A DNA stretch of 64,000 bases. Source: Bacteroidota bacterium (GTDB taxonomy: Bacteria; Bacteroidota; Bacteroidia; Flavobacteriales; Flavobacteriaceae). Where the stretch lies: assembly GCA_029557895.1 (NCBI GenBank), contig JAKQHT010000024.1, forward strand, positions 1 to 64,000. The letters are read 5' to 3'. The notes beneath the pieces are model-generated. The model searched no databases. It worked only from the letters and a program-made list of their open reading frames with translations, and was not told the DNA's origin. The first letter of the stretch is position 1, and each line of letters starts with the position of its first letter. Shown piece by piece: positions 15,800 through 24,826 of the stretch. A program made the translations under genes and the position numbers.

Positions 15800-16330
15800 A
15801 TGATTTACAGATTCAGGGTTATCCTCGATAACGACACAGAAGACAACGTATTCCGCGATTTGGAAATCCGCGAAGACGACACTTTGGAAGACCTCCATAA
15901 CGCCATCACGCAATCTTTTGGATTTGACGGGTCAGAAATGGCTTCATTCTATATAAGTGACGACCATTGGAACCAAGGCGAAGAATATTCGCTTTTTGAC
16001 ATGAGTGAATATGGCGATGCCAAGCTCATGCAAGAAACCGCCATCAACGATGTGGTGCACGAAGCATCCACAAAGCTCATCTATGTATACGATTTCTTGA
16101 GCATGTGGACTTTCTTTGTGGAACTGGCAGAAATTGTCGAAGAAACTGACAGTGTTGACTATCCGAATTTGCTTTTTGCCCACGGACAAATCCCGGATGA
16201 AGCCCCAGAAAAATCATTTGAGGCCGATGAGGATTTTGACGAATTCAACGACCCCGATGGCTATCACGATGAGGACGACCTTGACGTTGACGATTATGAC
16301 CATCTTGATTTTGACGAAAACTGGAATTGA
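15800..16330 (+). CDS. Plasmid pRiA4b Orf3-like family protein
   Basis: A 176-residue protein whose N-terminal 110 residues match the pRiA4b ORF-3-like fold (YRFRVILDNDTEDNVFRDLEI, DLHNAITQSFGFDG, ASFYISDDHW, LIYVYDFLSMWTFFVEL). This family is found on plasmids and chromosomes; its molecular role is not settled. The C-terminal 40 residues are extremely acidic and low-complexity (Asp/Glu/His/Tyr-rich), likely disordered. It is followed at 39 bases by the cobalamin adenosyltransferase gene. The promoter ends 4 bases before the ATG. Confidence 0.82.
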   Translation: MIYRFRVILDNDTEDNVFRDLEIREDDTLEDLHNAITQSFGFDGSEMASFYISDDHWNQGEEYSLFDMSEYGDAKLMQETAINDVVHEASTKLIYVYDFLSMWTFFVELAEIVEETDSVDYPNLLFAHGQIPDEAPEKSFEADEDFDEFNDPDGYHDEDDLDVDDYDHLDFDENWN

Positions 16331-16369
16331 CACACACTATCTCCAGTATTCAAAATTTTAAAAAAAAAC

Positions 16370-16942
16370 ATGAAAATCTATACCAAAACCGGCGACAAAG
16401 GCACCACGGCACTTTTTGGAGGCACACGTGTACCAAAACACCACATCCGTATTGAAAGCTACGGTACAGTTGACGAGCTCAACTCACACATCGGGCTCAT
16501 CCGCGACCAATCCATTGGCAAACATTACAAAGAAATACTGATGCAGGTACAAGACCGGCTGTTTACCATAGGCGCCATTCTGGCAACAGACCCAGAAAAA
16601 TCCATCCTAAAAAACGGAAAAGAACGCCTGAACATCCCAAAAATTTCGCAAGAAGACATCCAGCTCCTCGAAGATGAAATAGATGCCATGAACGGTTCAC
16701 TTCCCGAAATGACCCACTTCGTTTTGCCGGGCGGGCACACAACCGTGTCATTTTGTCATATAGCACGCTGCGTTTGCCGTAGGGCCGAGCGTTTGGCCTC
16801 TGCACTCAACGAGTTAGAGCCTTTTCTGCCAGAAACACTAATGTACCTCAACCGTCTTTCCGATTACCTTTTCGTATTGGCACGAAAGTTGTCCAATGAT
16901 CTGCAAGCAGAAGAAATAAAATGGATCCCGAAAAAAAACTAA
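16370..16942 (+). CDS. mmaB: ATP:cob(I)alamin adenosyltransferase, PduO type
   Basis: Transfers adenosyl from ATP to cob(I)alamin to form coenzyme B12, the cofactor of methylmalonyl-CoA mutase. It has 190 residues. PduO-type signatures: KIYTKTGDKGTTALFGG (ATP loop), RIESYGTVDELNSHIG, HFVLPGGHTTVSFCHIARCVCRRAER (Arg/Glu active-site helix) and LMYLNRLSDYLFVLAR. Its likely partner, the mutase chaperone MeaB, is at 26433-27503; the mutase itself is not in the window. Confidence 0.93.
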   Translation: MKIYTKTGDKGTTALFGGTRVPKHHIRIESYGTVDELNSHIGLIRDQSIGKHYKEILMQVQDRLFTIGAILATDPEKSILKNGKERLNIPKISQEDIQLLEDEIDAMNGSLPEMTHFVLPGGHTTVSFCHIARCVCRRAERLASALNELEPFLPETLMYLNRLSDYLFVLARKLSNDLQAEEIKWIPKKN

Positions 16943-17025
16943 ACCACATAAACAACACTGTTTCAATTGCTTAAAACGTTCTTACCAATAATGTAAAATT
17001 AACCTTGAAATAATTCATTTTTTTC

Positions 17026-17055
17026 TTGGCTTTTTGGACAAAAAAATTATTTTTG
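17026..17055 (+). promoter_or_regulatory. Promoter of the DUF2795 gene (-33 and -7)
   Basis: TTG at 17026-17028, 19 bases, then TATTTTTG at 17048-17055. This is the clearest complete Bacteroidota-type promoter in the window. The ATG is at 17080, giving a leader of about 20 bases. Confidence 0.7.
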
Positions 17056-17079
17056 CAGAAATTTAAAACCGCACACAAA

Positions 17080-17301
17080 ATGTATTGGACATTAGAACTT
17101 GCATCCTATTTGAGCGACGCACCTTGGCCGGCCACAAAAGACGAATTGATTGATTACGCCATCCGTACCGGAGCGCCATTGGAAGTGGTTGAAAACCTAC
17201 AGGCCATCGAAGACGAAGGCGATTCATACGATTCAATTGAAGAAATCTGGTCAGATTATCCAACAGACGAAGACTACCTCTGGAACGAGGACGAATATTA
17301 A
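17080..17301 (+). CDS. DUF2795 domain-containing small protein
   Basis: A 73-residue acidic protein (MYWTLELASYLSDAPWPA, then DELIDYAIRTGAPLEVVENL and LWNEDEY at the end) of the DUF2795 family; function unknown. The start is the ATG at 17080; an upstream frame from 17026 reads through the promoter. It has its own strong promoter and a rho-independent terminator 20 bases after the stop, so it is a monocistronic unit, likely well expressed. Confidence 0.85.
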   Translation: MYWTLELASYLSDAPWPATKDELIDYAIRTGAPLEVVENLQAIEDEGDSYDSIEEIWSDYPTDEDYLWNEDEY

Positions 17302-17321
17302 AAAAATCAAAAAGAATAGTT

Positions 17322-17350
17322 AAAAAGTCTCATTAAGAGACTTTTTTTTT
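17322..17350 (+). terminator. Rho-independent terminator after the DUF2795 gene
   Basis: Stem AGTCTC (17326-17331) with GAGACT (17337-17342), loop ATTAA, extended by A:T pairs and followed by a run of T (17342-17350). Confidence 0.85.
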
Positions 17351-17382
17351 GGGCTATTTTATAATAAACATATCACAAACCG

Positions 17383-17390
17383 TATCTTTG
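17383..17390 (+). promoter_or_regulatory. -7 box of secA
   Basis: TATCTTTG, an exact match, just after the upstream terminator. It gives secA a leader of about 80 bases. No convincing TTG at -33. Confidence 0.6.
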
Positions 17391-17477
17391 TGCGCTTCAA
17401 AATAAGCACGCAAACACGTTCACTAAAACATAGAACCGTCAAAAAAGCGGTTCGGAAAATAAAAAAATAACAACCTC

Positions 17478-20400
17478 ATGAGCTTTTTAGATTCAGTACT
17501 TAAGGTTTTTGTTGGCGACAAATCCAAACAAGATGTCAAAGCCATCACACCCATTGTCAACAAAATCAAATCTTTTGAAAAAACACTGGAAGCATTATCG
17601 CACGACGAGCTTCGGGACAGGACCGACTTTTTCAAATCAAAAATTGCCGAAGCACGGCAACCATTTAACGAGGCAATAGAAAAACTTCAAAATGAAGCCG
17701 AAGCAACCGAAGACATCGATGCTCGCGAAGACATTTATCAAGAAATAGACCGCATCAAGGACGACATATATAAAATAACCGAAGATGTACTCAACGAGAT
17801 TCTACCGGAAGCCTTTGCCGTGGTCAAAGAAACGGCAAAACGCTTTGTAAACAACACCCAAATCGCGGTAACCGCCAAAGCTTTCGACAGGGAAATTTCC
17901 GGCAGCAAGACTTACGTCACACTCGACGGAGACAAAGCCGTATGGTCCAACTCTTGGGATGCTGCAGGAAAGCCAATCACTTGGGATATGATCCATTACG
18001 ACGTACAGTTGATCGGCGGTGTGGCATTGCACCAAGGTAAAATTGCCGAGATGCAGACAGGTGAAGGTAAAACCCTCGTGGCATCGTTACCTATGTACCT
18101 CAACGCACTGGCAGGCAAAGGCGTACACCTTGTTACCGTCAATGATTATCTGGCAAAACGCGATAGCGCATGGATGGCACCACTGTTTGAGTTCCATGGC
18201 CTGAGCGTGGATTGTATTGACCACCACCAGCCAAATTCTGCAGCACGCAAGAAAGCTTATCTGGCAGACATCACTTATGGCACCAACAACGAGTTTGGCT
18301 TTGATTATCTCCGCGACAACATGGCACACTCGCCCGACGATTTGGTACAACGCCCACACCACTACGCAATTGTGGATGAGGTAGATTCTGTTCTTGTCGA
18401 TGACGCCCGTACTCCTTTGATTATTTCTGGACCCGTGCCACAAGGCGACCGACACGAATTTAACGAACTGAAACCCAAAGTTGACAGTATCGTAAATGTG
18501 CAACGCCAATACTTGACAGGCGTACTGGCCGAAGCCAAAAAACTAATAGCCGAAGGTGACACCAAAGAAGGAGGCTTCAAGTTGTTGCGAGTCTATCGAG
18601 GGATGCCCAAAAACAAGGCACTCATCAAATTTTTGAGCGAAGAAGGCATTAAACAATTGCTACAAAAGACCGAAAACCATTATATGCAGGACAATAATAG
18701 AGAAATGCCAAAAGTAGATGCAGAACTCTATTACGTTATCGATGAAAAAAACAATCAGATAGAGCTTTCCGATAAAGGTGTGGAGTTTCTATCCGGAAAC
18801 GACGATCCCAATTTCTTCGTGATGCCGGAAATCGGCACCGAAATCGCAAAAATAGAAGCCCAAAACTTGTCCAAAGAAGCCGAAGCCGAAGCCAAGGAAG
18901 AACTCTTCCGTGACTTTGGTGTCAAATCGGAGCGGATCCATACGCTCAACCAATTGCTTAAAGCTTATGCCCTGTTCGAAAAAGATATCCAATATGTGGT
19001 CATTGACAACAAAGTAATGATCGTGGACGAGCAGACCGGCCGTATCATGGACGGACGTCGATACAGTGACGGCTTACACCAAGCCATCGAGGCAAAAGAA
19101 AACGTAAAAATAGAAGCTGCGACCCAAACCTTTGCCACCATAACGCTCCAAAATTATTTCAGGATGTACCGAAAGCTTTCGGGAATGACCGGTACTGCCG
19201 TGACCGAAGCTGGCGAGTTTTGGGAAATCTATAAACTTGACGTCGTGGAAATCCCTACCAACAGGCCCATAGCACGTGATGACCGCGAAGATTTGGTTTA
19301 CAAAACAAAACGCGAAAAGTACAATGCCGTCATCGAAGAAGTTACAAAACTGTCACAAGAAGGCCGTCCGGTACTCATTGGGACCACCTCTGTAGAAATC
19401 AGTGAATTGCTTGGCAAAATGCTGACACTACGAAAGATTCCGCACAACATTTTGAACGCCAAACTACACAAAAAAGAAGCCGACATCGTGGCAGAAGCCG
19501 GACAGCCCGGTCAGGTCACCATTGCCACCAACATGGCTGGTCGTGGTACCGACATCAAACTTGTGGAGGCAGTCAAACAAGCCGGAGGCTTGGCCATCAT
19601 CGGGACTGAACGCCACGATTCACGTCGTGTGGACCGACAGTTGCGTGGTCGTGCCGGCCGTCAAGGCGACCCCGGAAGCTCACAATTTTATGTGTCTCTC
19701 GAAGACAACCTGATGCGACTTTTTGGTAGTGAACGGATCGCCAAAATGATGGACAGAATGGGCTTGAAGGAAGGCGAGGTCATCCAGCACGCCATGATTT
19801 CCAGATCCATTGAACGGGCACAAAAAAAGGTAGAAGAAAACAACTTCGGTGTTCGAAAACGCCTTTTGGAATATGACGACGTGATGAACGCGCAGCGTGA
19901 AGTAGTATATAAACGTCGTCGTCACGCCCTACACGGCGAACGTTTGAGAGTGGATTTGGCAAACATGATTTTTGACACTTCCGAAGGCATAGCAACGAAC
20001 AATAAAGCCATCAACGATTTCAAAAATTTTGAGTTTGAACTCATCCGTTATTTTTCGATGTCATCTCCCGTAACCGAGCAAGAATTTGGCAAACTTTCCG
20101 AAAGCGAATTGGCAGGGAAAATTTATAAAGCTGCCTTTGAGAATTACAGGGAGAAAATGCAACGCAATGCCGACATGGCTTTTCCTGTCATCAAAAACGT
20201 GTTTGAAAACCAAAGTGATAAGTTCAAGCGCATCGTGGTACCGTTTACCGATGGCGTAAAGACCTTACAAGTAGTTACCGACCTTGAAAAAGCCTACAAC
20301 ACCAATGGCAAACAACTTATCAACGATTTTGAGAAAAACATCACATTGGCCATCGTAGATGACGCGTGGAAAACGCATTTGCGCAAAATGGACGAGTTAA

Positions 20401-20828
20401 AACAATCGGTGCAATTGGCAGTACATGAACAGAAAGACCCATTGCTCATCTATAAGTTTGAAGCCTTTGAACTGTTCAAGCAGATGATAGACCAAGTGAA
20501 CAAAGAAGTGATTTCATTTCTGTTCAAAGGCGAATTGCCAAACGAAACCCAAAACACCATCCAAGAAGCAAGGGCCAGGAAGCAAGAAAAACTCGAAACC
20601 CAAAAAGACGAAATCCCCAATATGGACGAGCGCTCGGCGCAAGCCAGGGCTGCGGGAAATACCCAACGCCATGAAATCATCGAAACCATCGTCAGGGACA
20701 AACCAAAAATTGGCCGTAACGACAAAGTGACCATCAAGCATGTGATCAGCGGCGAAAACCGAACCGTCAAATACAAACAAGCCGAACCATTACTGGCCAA
20801 AGGCGATTGGGTGCTCACGGAGGAGTAA
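17478..20828 (+). CDS. secA: Preprotein translocase ATPase SecA
   Basis: The ATPase motor of the Sec export channel, acting at the inner membrane. It has 1116 residues, longer than the roughly 900 of E. coli SecA, as in other Bacteroidota; extra segments lie around the DEAD/preprotein-crosslinking region. Walker A MQTGEGKTLVA begins at residue 192, Walker B DEVDS lies near 300, TNMAGRGTDIKL and GTERHDSRRVDRQLRGRAGRQGDPG follow near 685-735. The tail ends VKYKQAEPLLAKGDWVLTEE and lacks the CxCxSGKxYKxC zinc motif seen in proteobacterial SecA. Own promoter and terminator; monocistronic. Confidence 0.97.
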   Translation: MSFLDSVLKVFVGDKSKQDVKAITPIVNKIKSFEKTLEALSHDELRDRTDFFKSKIAEARQPFNEAIEKLQNEAEATEDIDAREDIYQEIDRIKDDIYKITEDVLNEILPEAFAVVKETAKRFVNNTQIAVTAKAFDREISGSKTYVTLDGDKAVWSNSWDAAGKPITWDMIHYDVQLIGGVALHQGKIAEMQTGEGKTLVASLPMYLNALAGKGVHLVTVNDYLAKRDSAWMAPLFEFHGLSVDCIDHHQPNSAARKKAYLADITYGTNNEFGFDYLRDNMAHSPDDLVQRPHHYAIVDEVDSVLVDDARTPLIISGPVPQGDRHEFNELKPKVDSIVNVQRQYLTGVLAEAKKLIAEGDTKEGGFKLLRVYRGMPKNKALIKFLSEEGIKQLLQKTENHYMQDNNREMPKVDAELYYVIDEKNNQIELSDKGVEFLSGNDDPNFFVMPEIGTEIAKIEAQNLSKEAEAEAKEELFRDFGVKSERIHTLNQLLKAYALFEKDIQYVVIDNKVMIVDEQTGRIMDGRRYSDGLHQAIEAKENVKIEAATQTFATITLQNYFRMYRKLSGMTGTAVTEAGEFWEIYKLDVVEIPTNRPIARDDREDLVYKTKREKYNAVIEEVTKLSQEGRPVLIGTTSVEISELLGKMLTLRKIPHNILNAKLHKKEADIVAEAGQPGQVTIATNMAGRGTDIKLVEAVKQAGGLAIIGTERHDSRRVDRQLRGRAGRQGDPGSSQFYVSLEDNLMRLFGSERIAKMMDRMGLKEGEVIQHAMISRSIERAQKKVEENNFGVRKRLLEYDDVMNAQREVVYKRRRHALHGERLRVDLANMIFDTSEGIATNNKAINDFKNFEFELIRYFSMSSPVTEQEFGKLSESELAGKIYKAAFENYREKMQRNADMAFPVIKNVFENQSDKFKRIVVPFTDGVKTLQVVTDLEKAYNTNGKQLINDFEKNITLAIVDDAWKTHLRKMDELKQSVQLAVHEQKDPLLIYKFEAFELFKQMIDQVNKEVISFLFKGELPNETQNTIQEARARKQEKLETQKDEIPNMDERSAQARAAGNTQRHEIIETIVRDKPKIGRNDKVTIKHVISGENRTVKYKQAEPLLAKGDWVLTEE

Positions 20829-20861
20829 TAGGCCGAGAACAGGAAAACACACTGTCAAGCT

Positions 20862-20895
20862 GAATCCCGGGCTTGCTTCGGGATTCGGTTTTTTT
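20862..20895 (+). terminator. Rho-independent terminator after secA
   Basis: Stem GAATCCCG (20862-20869) with CGGGATTC (20879-20886), 9-base loop, then GG and a T run. A strong terminator 33 bases after the secA stop. Confidence 0.88.
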
Positions 20896-21004
20896 AAGTT
20901 TATATTTATAGATTTTTCAGGTTCAGAAACAACCCCAAAAGTTATCGGTACGGAACGACAGAATCAGCGACTTTTAGACAGATTATCACAAATGCATCGC
21001 TAAA

Positions 21005-21475
21005 ATGAAAAAACCATCCTCCATAAAAGCAAACCATGGTGTCCACATTGCATTTTTGATTTGCCTGCTTTTGCTCACCGCTTGCGTTGAAACAGACGGT
21101 AAAGCCTTGTTGAGAAAGCGGTTTGCGTTTGAAGTTGAAATGGACGGATGGGTGTACAACCGCGATAAAGGAACCCCTACAATAGCCCCAGAAATGACAA
21201 AAATGGTCATGGACTCCCGAGGCATCGTAATGTACGAACTGACACTAAAACCAGGAGACACTTTAGATTGGCACGAACATCCATATCACACTACATACGT
21301 TTTGGAAGGCGGGACACTATCGGTTTTTTATGAAGACGGCTCCAAAGAAGTGCTCAAACTCCATGAAGGCAACGGGTTTTGGGGACTTCCCTCTGCTGAC
21401 ATTACGATAAATACCGGTGAGACCACTGTAAAATTGCTTGTGCAGGACATTTATTCTTTGGGACCAACCGAATAG
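21005..21475 (+). CDS. Cupin-domain lipoprotein
   Basis: A 156-residue predicted lipoprotein. The N-terminal hydrophobic segment ends in the lipobox LLTAC (Cys about residue 24). The remainder is a single cupin domain: LKPGDTLDWHEHPYHTTYVL (motif 1 with His/His and the Glu equivalent) and HEGNGFWGLPSADITINTG (motif 2 region). Most similar in layout to small secreted cupins of unknown substrate. It follows the secA terminator and has only a weak promoter match, and stands alone. Confidence 0.8.
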   Translation: MKKPSSIKANHGVHIAFLICLLLLTACVETDGKALLRKRFAFEVEMDGWVYNRDKGTPTIAPEMTKMVMDSRGIVMYELTLKPGDTLDWHEHPYHTTYVLEGGTLSVFYEDGSKEVLKLHEGNGFWGLPSADITINTGETTVKLLVQDIYSLGPTE

Positions 21476-21540
21476 TTGTTCAATTGACAACAAATTGTTT
21501 TTTAATGTTGATTAACATTAACTTGCGCTAACTTGATTTT

Positions 21541-22209
21541 TCACCGTCTGTAAGCAATCCACCCCATATATATAGTAGTTTGGAAGAATCGGCAAGGCTG
21601 TCCGAAACCCGCCTCATGCAATAACTGAACCAAACGTTCTTCAGAAACGGGATATAGTGCACGTTCAATTCTTTGCAACCTTTGGGCCACTTCAGCTTCT
21701 GGAAGACTTTCAGGCAACAGCAAACTTAAAAGGTTGAGGTTATCTTTGAACGATTCATCTTTGCCCGTAATATCCAAAAGTATGAGCGGCGCATTAAGTT
21801 CCAGTTTTTTTGAAATTGCAGAGAGGAGCTGCAATTTTGAACCGTCGTCTTTCATAAAATGAAGTACCAGTAACAAAGTGGCAGCACCAAAAGGACTTAA
21901 AGGTTCAAAATGCTCAATAGCGCCATGTATCAAATGGACATTTGGGCGTTTACCAAATCTCTCAATGGCCTGCTGTATCATTTCTGGCGAAGGATCGATT
22001 CCTGTGACATGCCAACTCTGGTCATTACAAAATTGATCGATTTCATTGCCCGTGCCACAACCAACGGCGAGCAAATGTTTGTTGGATACTTTATTTTGCA
22101 GAAGTTGGGGCAATTTTTCCAAAAAAAAGTAGTAGTTAGGAATCCAGGTATCCACAAAACAATTATACCCCAAAGCCCTTTCCTTCTCAAAGAGTTCAAT
22201 ATGTCCCAT
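21541..22209 (-). CDS. Class I SAM-dependent methyltransferase
   Basis: A 222-residue methyltransferase. The SAM-binding motif I is HLLAVGCGTGNEIDQF, motif II VTGIDPSPEMIQQA, and a post-I/IV region LIHGAIEHFEPLSPFGAAT follows, giving the methyltransferase type 12/25 fold. The start is the ATG at 22209 (MGHIELFEKERALG); the frame from 22263 adds 18 unsupported residues. The substrate is unknown. Divergent from the DUF6686 gene. Confidence 0.85.
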   Translation of the reverse strand: MGHIELFEKERALGYNCFVDTWIPNYYFFLEKLPQLLQNKVSNKHLLAVGCGTGNEIDQFCNDQSWHVTGIDPSPEMIQQAIERFGKRPNVHLIHGAIEHFEPLSPFGAATLLLVLHFMKDDGSKLQLLSAISKKLELNAPLILLDITGKDESFKDNLNLLSLLLPESLPEAEVAQRLQRIERALYPVSEERLVQLLHEAGFGQPCRFFQTTIYMGWIAYRR

Positions 22210-22291
22210 AGTTGTTATCGTTTTGATTATGCCATAAAGATACATTGCAAAATTATTTGACAAAAGCTTATTTAAAATAATTCTAAATAAC

Positions 22292-22299
22292 TATATTTG
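22292..22299 (+). promoter_or_regulatory. -7 box of the DUF6686 gene
   Basis: TATATTTG on the plus strand, 28 bases before the ATG at 22328. Confidence 0.55.
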
Positions 22300-22327
22300 G
22301 CGCAACAATAAAAACCATGATAAAAAG

Positions 22328-22675
22328 ATGAGCAATGAACCCCAAATCCTGAACCGTACCAAATATGGAAGCTTGGTCTATTGTAAGTCCTGCGCGCAAT
22401 TTCATCTATCCTACGGGCAATTTCACTTGAGCCTATGCAAAAAGGAGTTCGTGAATTTTTATAAATTCTTGAAAAGTCTGGATCTTGATTATTGGGAGCA
22501 GCATTACGGCAATGGCACAAAACGCAAGATCCCAATTCCAACCTTGCAGGATAACCTCTATTTGATGCTTACCCGTGCCGAACTTGAAGAAATAAAAGGG
22601 TTGATGCAATATGATAGACAATCCTTATCCATACTGTCGGTTGATGATATTGATTATCAATTTATTTTGAATTGA
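22328..22675 (+). CDS. DUF6686 family protein
   Basis: A 115-residue Bacteroidota protein that I assign to DUF6686: a CKSCAQFHLSYG motif near residue 20 (two cysteines, possible metal site), then a helical segment EFVNFYKFLKSLDLDYWE and a C-terminal LTRAELEEIKGLM. The function is unknown. The start is the ATG at 22328; an ATG at 22317 is out of frame and stops after four codons. Confidence 0.7.
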   Translation: MSNEPQILNRTKYGSLVYCKSCAQFHLSYGQFHLSLCKKEFVNFYKFLKSLDLDYWEQHYGNGTKRKIPIPTLQDNLYLMLTRAELEEIKGLMQYDRQSLSILSVDDIDYQFILN

Positions 22676-22738
22676 TGGCTTTTGAAACGAACTATGAAAT
22701 GCCGGTTGATCTGGCTAAAACAAAATTACAAGTATGTG

Positions 22739-24241
22739 TTACTGCAAAGTAACATCGCTGAATTTTGCATTGATTGCTATGCGCTTGCTGCTTGCACTAT
22801 TGCCCGAAGAGTAAGAAGTCGAGGCGTCCAACTTGTTGTTTGGGAGCTTTAGTTTGGAACGATTTCCTTTATATTGAAGATTGAAATCGGCTATGGGCAA
22901 TGCCAAAAGAGCCTTACTGTTTTCCAATTCGATGTTGAGGTTATTGAATGAGGGGAGAATACTGCTGATTTCCAGCTCCCCAAAACTGCCATCTATGACA
23001 GCATTACCGTTAAGCCCAGCAATGACAATGTTAGAAGTATTGGAACCCAGCACCAAGCTGTTCACATTTTCTATCTGTGCTTTATCCACAAAATTGAGCT
23101 TCAATTCACCATGGTTCCAGTTGGTAATAAGTACGGGCGAATAGGAAACATTGATGGAAGTTTTGCTTCCATCAATGCTGTTGGCCATCAATGCCGAATG
23201 TGAAATATCGCCTCGGAGGTCATAAATGATCGACGCCATCTTAAGTTCACCATGCCTGACGTTCAAATTGAGTTTGGCTTTTTTGGGCATCTTTATCTTT
23301 ATGGTCTTTTTTAGTTTGGCATTTCCCTTTCTCTCAATGCGTTTCTCAATCTCAAGCCGGTGTTGCGCAACATCCCTATGACGCGATTTCATGGCGTTAT
23401 GATGAGCATGCATCTCTGCTGTTCGCGCTTCCATATCCCTGACATGGTTTTCGCCCCATGCTTCCATATGTTTGGTAAAATCTTTCCCATATTTTTCACC
23501 GAACGCTTTGCCCCATGCTTTCATTTTAAGCTCAAAATCTTTCCCAAATTTCTCGTTATACGCATTTCCAAATTTCTCGTTCCAGGCTTCCATTTTTTTG
23601 GCATAAGCATCATAATCGATATTCTCAAACTTTTTTGCCCAATCTTCCATTTTCTTTTGATACGTTTTCCCATATTTTTCTTCATAGTCTCTGCTCCATT
23701 TCTCTAAATATGCTTCGCCATCTTTTTTATAAGCCTCATAATCAAAATAGATCGTTCCAATCCCTTCGGGCAATTCCGGAAGTGGCGGCATTTCTGGCAA
23801 GGGAGGGAAAGGGGGTGATCCTGGCAGCTTGGGGATTGTGGGCAATTCTGGTAAATCTGCCAGTTCAAACTCCAGTGCTCTCATGGCATCTCTGTCATAA
23901 TTGAAAGCAAAATTGCCAAAAGGCAGTCCTCGCTCGCCATCGTTTCCTGTCGAGGTTATGGTAACTTCGCTTTTGGACCCATTGACTTCAATGTTCCAAC
24001 TCTTTAGTGCTTTATCAAGTGCATCACCCGTGAGTTTTTCGCCTTCAAGATAAGCTTCAACCTCTATTTGGTCTTTGTTCCACGTATCTATTTCTATATT
24101 GGTAAAACTCGTGTTAAGGTTGATTTTCACGTCTTTGTTTGCATTGACCGAAGTTTTGAGTTTTTGGATTTTTTGCTGTGCAGTGGTACTGAAAGCAACC
24201 GCAAGCATCAAAAAAAAGATTATTGTTTTTGGTGTTTTCAT
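22739..24241 (-). CDS. Secreted protein with helical repeats and beta-helix-like C-terminus
   Basis: A 500-residue exported protein. A signal peptide (FFLMLAVAFSTTAQ) spans residues 1-21. Residues 25-95 are beta-rich. Residues 128-160 form a Pro-rich linker (repeated LPxLP). Residues 165-290 hold three to four imperfect repeats of about 18-23 residues built on K(K/H)MEAWxxKFG and EKFGKDF, probably amphipathic helices. Residues 310-500 are a beta-rich region resembling DUF4097-type putative adhesins (NLNVRHGELKMASI, HGELKLNFVDKAQI). It is the third gene of an ECF sigma/anti-sigma operon, 18 bases after the anti-sigma gene, so envelope-stress control is likely. Function unknown. Confidence 0.72.
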   Translation of the reverse strand: MKTPKTIIFFLMLAVAFSTTAQQKIQKLKTSVNANKDVKINLNTSFTNIEIDTWNKDQIEVEAYLEGEKLTGDALDKALKSWNIEVNGSKSEVTITSTGNDGERGLPFGNFAFNYDRDAMRALEFELADLPELPTIPKLPGSPPFPPLPEMPPLPELPEGIGTIYFDYEAYKKDGEAYLEKWSRDYEEKYGKTYQKKMEDWAKKFENIDYDAYAKKMEAWNEKFGNAYNEKFGKDFELKMKAWGKAFGEKYGKDFTKHMEAWGENHVRDMEARTAEMHAHHNAMKSRHRDVAQHRLEIEKRIERKGNAKLKKTIKIKMPKKAKLNLNVRHGELKMASIIYDLRGDISHSALMANSIDGSKTSINVSYSPVLITNWNHGELKLNFVDKAQIENVNSLVLGSNTSNIVIAGLNGNAVIDGSFGELEISSILPSFNNLNIELENSKALLALPIADFNLQYKGNRSKLKLPNNKLDASTSYSSGNSASSKRIAINAKFSDVTLQ

Positions 24242-24259
24242 CTCTTTAGTTTTTCATGT

Positions 24260-24826
24260 TCAACCATTGTTCTGAAATTTTTCAGACGTATTCAATTGAT
24301 TTAATTGATTTTTAAGACGGTACAACAAATTGAGCCGCAATTTCAAGTTATCGACCAAGGCACTTACCGTCAGTTCATTTGGACCGCTCTCGGTAAGTTC
24401 CAAGGAAAGGCGGTTATACTCCTTGTTCAAAGCTTCCAAACGTTCAATATAGCCATCAAACAGTTCTTTGTTGTCGGGTGTGAGCTTAACACTGGACAAT
24501 TCAAGGTTTATGTTGGCCACATAGTAGTCTTCTACTTTCTTCAAATCTGGAGACACATCGCCAAGGGACTTCACGGCCAACATCTTGGTATCGCTGGATG
24601 GGTCAACGGGTTGTACATCCCCAAAAAACCGATATGCACCATACCCCAACCCCAAAAGTAACACTGCGCTTGCCGCAATATTCCAGAAACCAAATGGATG
24701 TTTGGATTCTACTTTTGGAAGCTCGGATTCCAATTTTTTCAAAAACCGAGCCTGATGACCTTTTGGCATGGCATTATCTTGCTTGAGATGCTCCCTTTTA
24801 AACATTTCTTTAAGGTCTTTCGCCAT
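24260..24826 (-). CDS. Putative anti-sigma factor (single-span membrane protein)
   Basis: A 188-residue protein with a charged N-terminal cytoplasmic part (about 1-45), one transmembrane helix (about residues 48-66, IAASAVLLLGLGYGAY) and a periplasmic helical part rich in Leu, Asn and Glu. It overlaps the ECF sigma gene by 17 bases. Position directly after a sigma factor and topology suggest it sequesters that sigma at the membrane; no ZAS zinc motif is visible. The assignment is contextual. Confidence 0.68.
   Translation of the reverse strand: MAKDLKEMFKREHLKQDNAMPKGHQARFLKKLESELPKVESKHPFGFWNIAASAVLLLGLGYGAYRFFGDVQPVDPSSDTKMLAVKSLGDVSPDLKKVEDYYVANINLELSSVKLTPDNKELFDGYIERLEALNKEYNRLSLELTESGPNELTVSALVDNLKLRLNLLYRLKNQLNQLNTSEKFQNNG

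Noticed and set aside
22380..22440. Apparent tandem copy QFHLSYG/QFHLSL in the DUF6686 protein
   Set aside because: The family alignment I recall has no insertion here; the similarity is a normal Cys-X2-Cys-X2-FHL pattern followed by an amphipathic strand.
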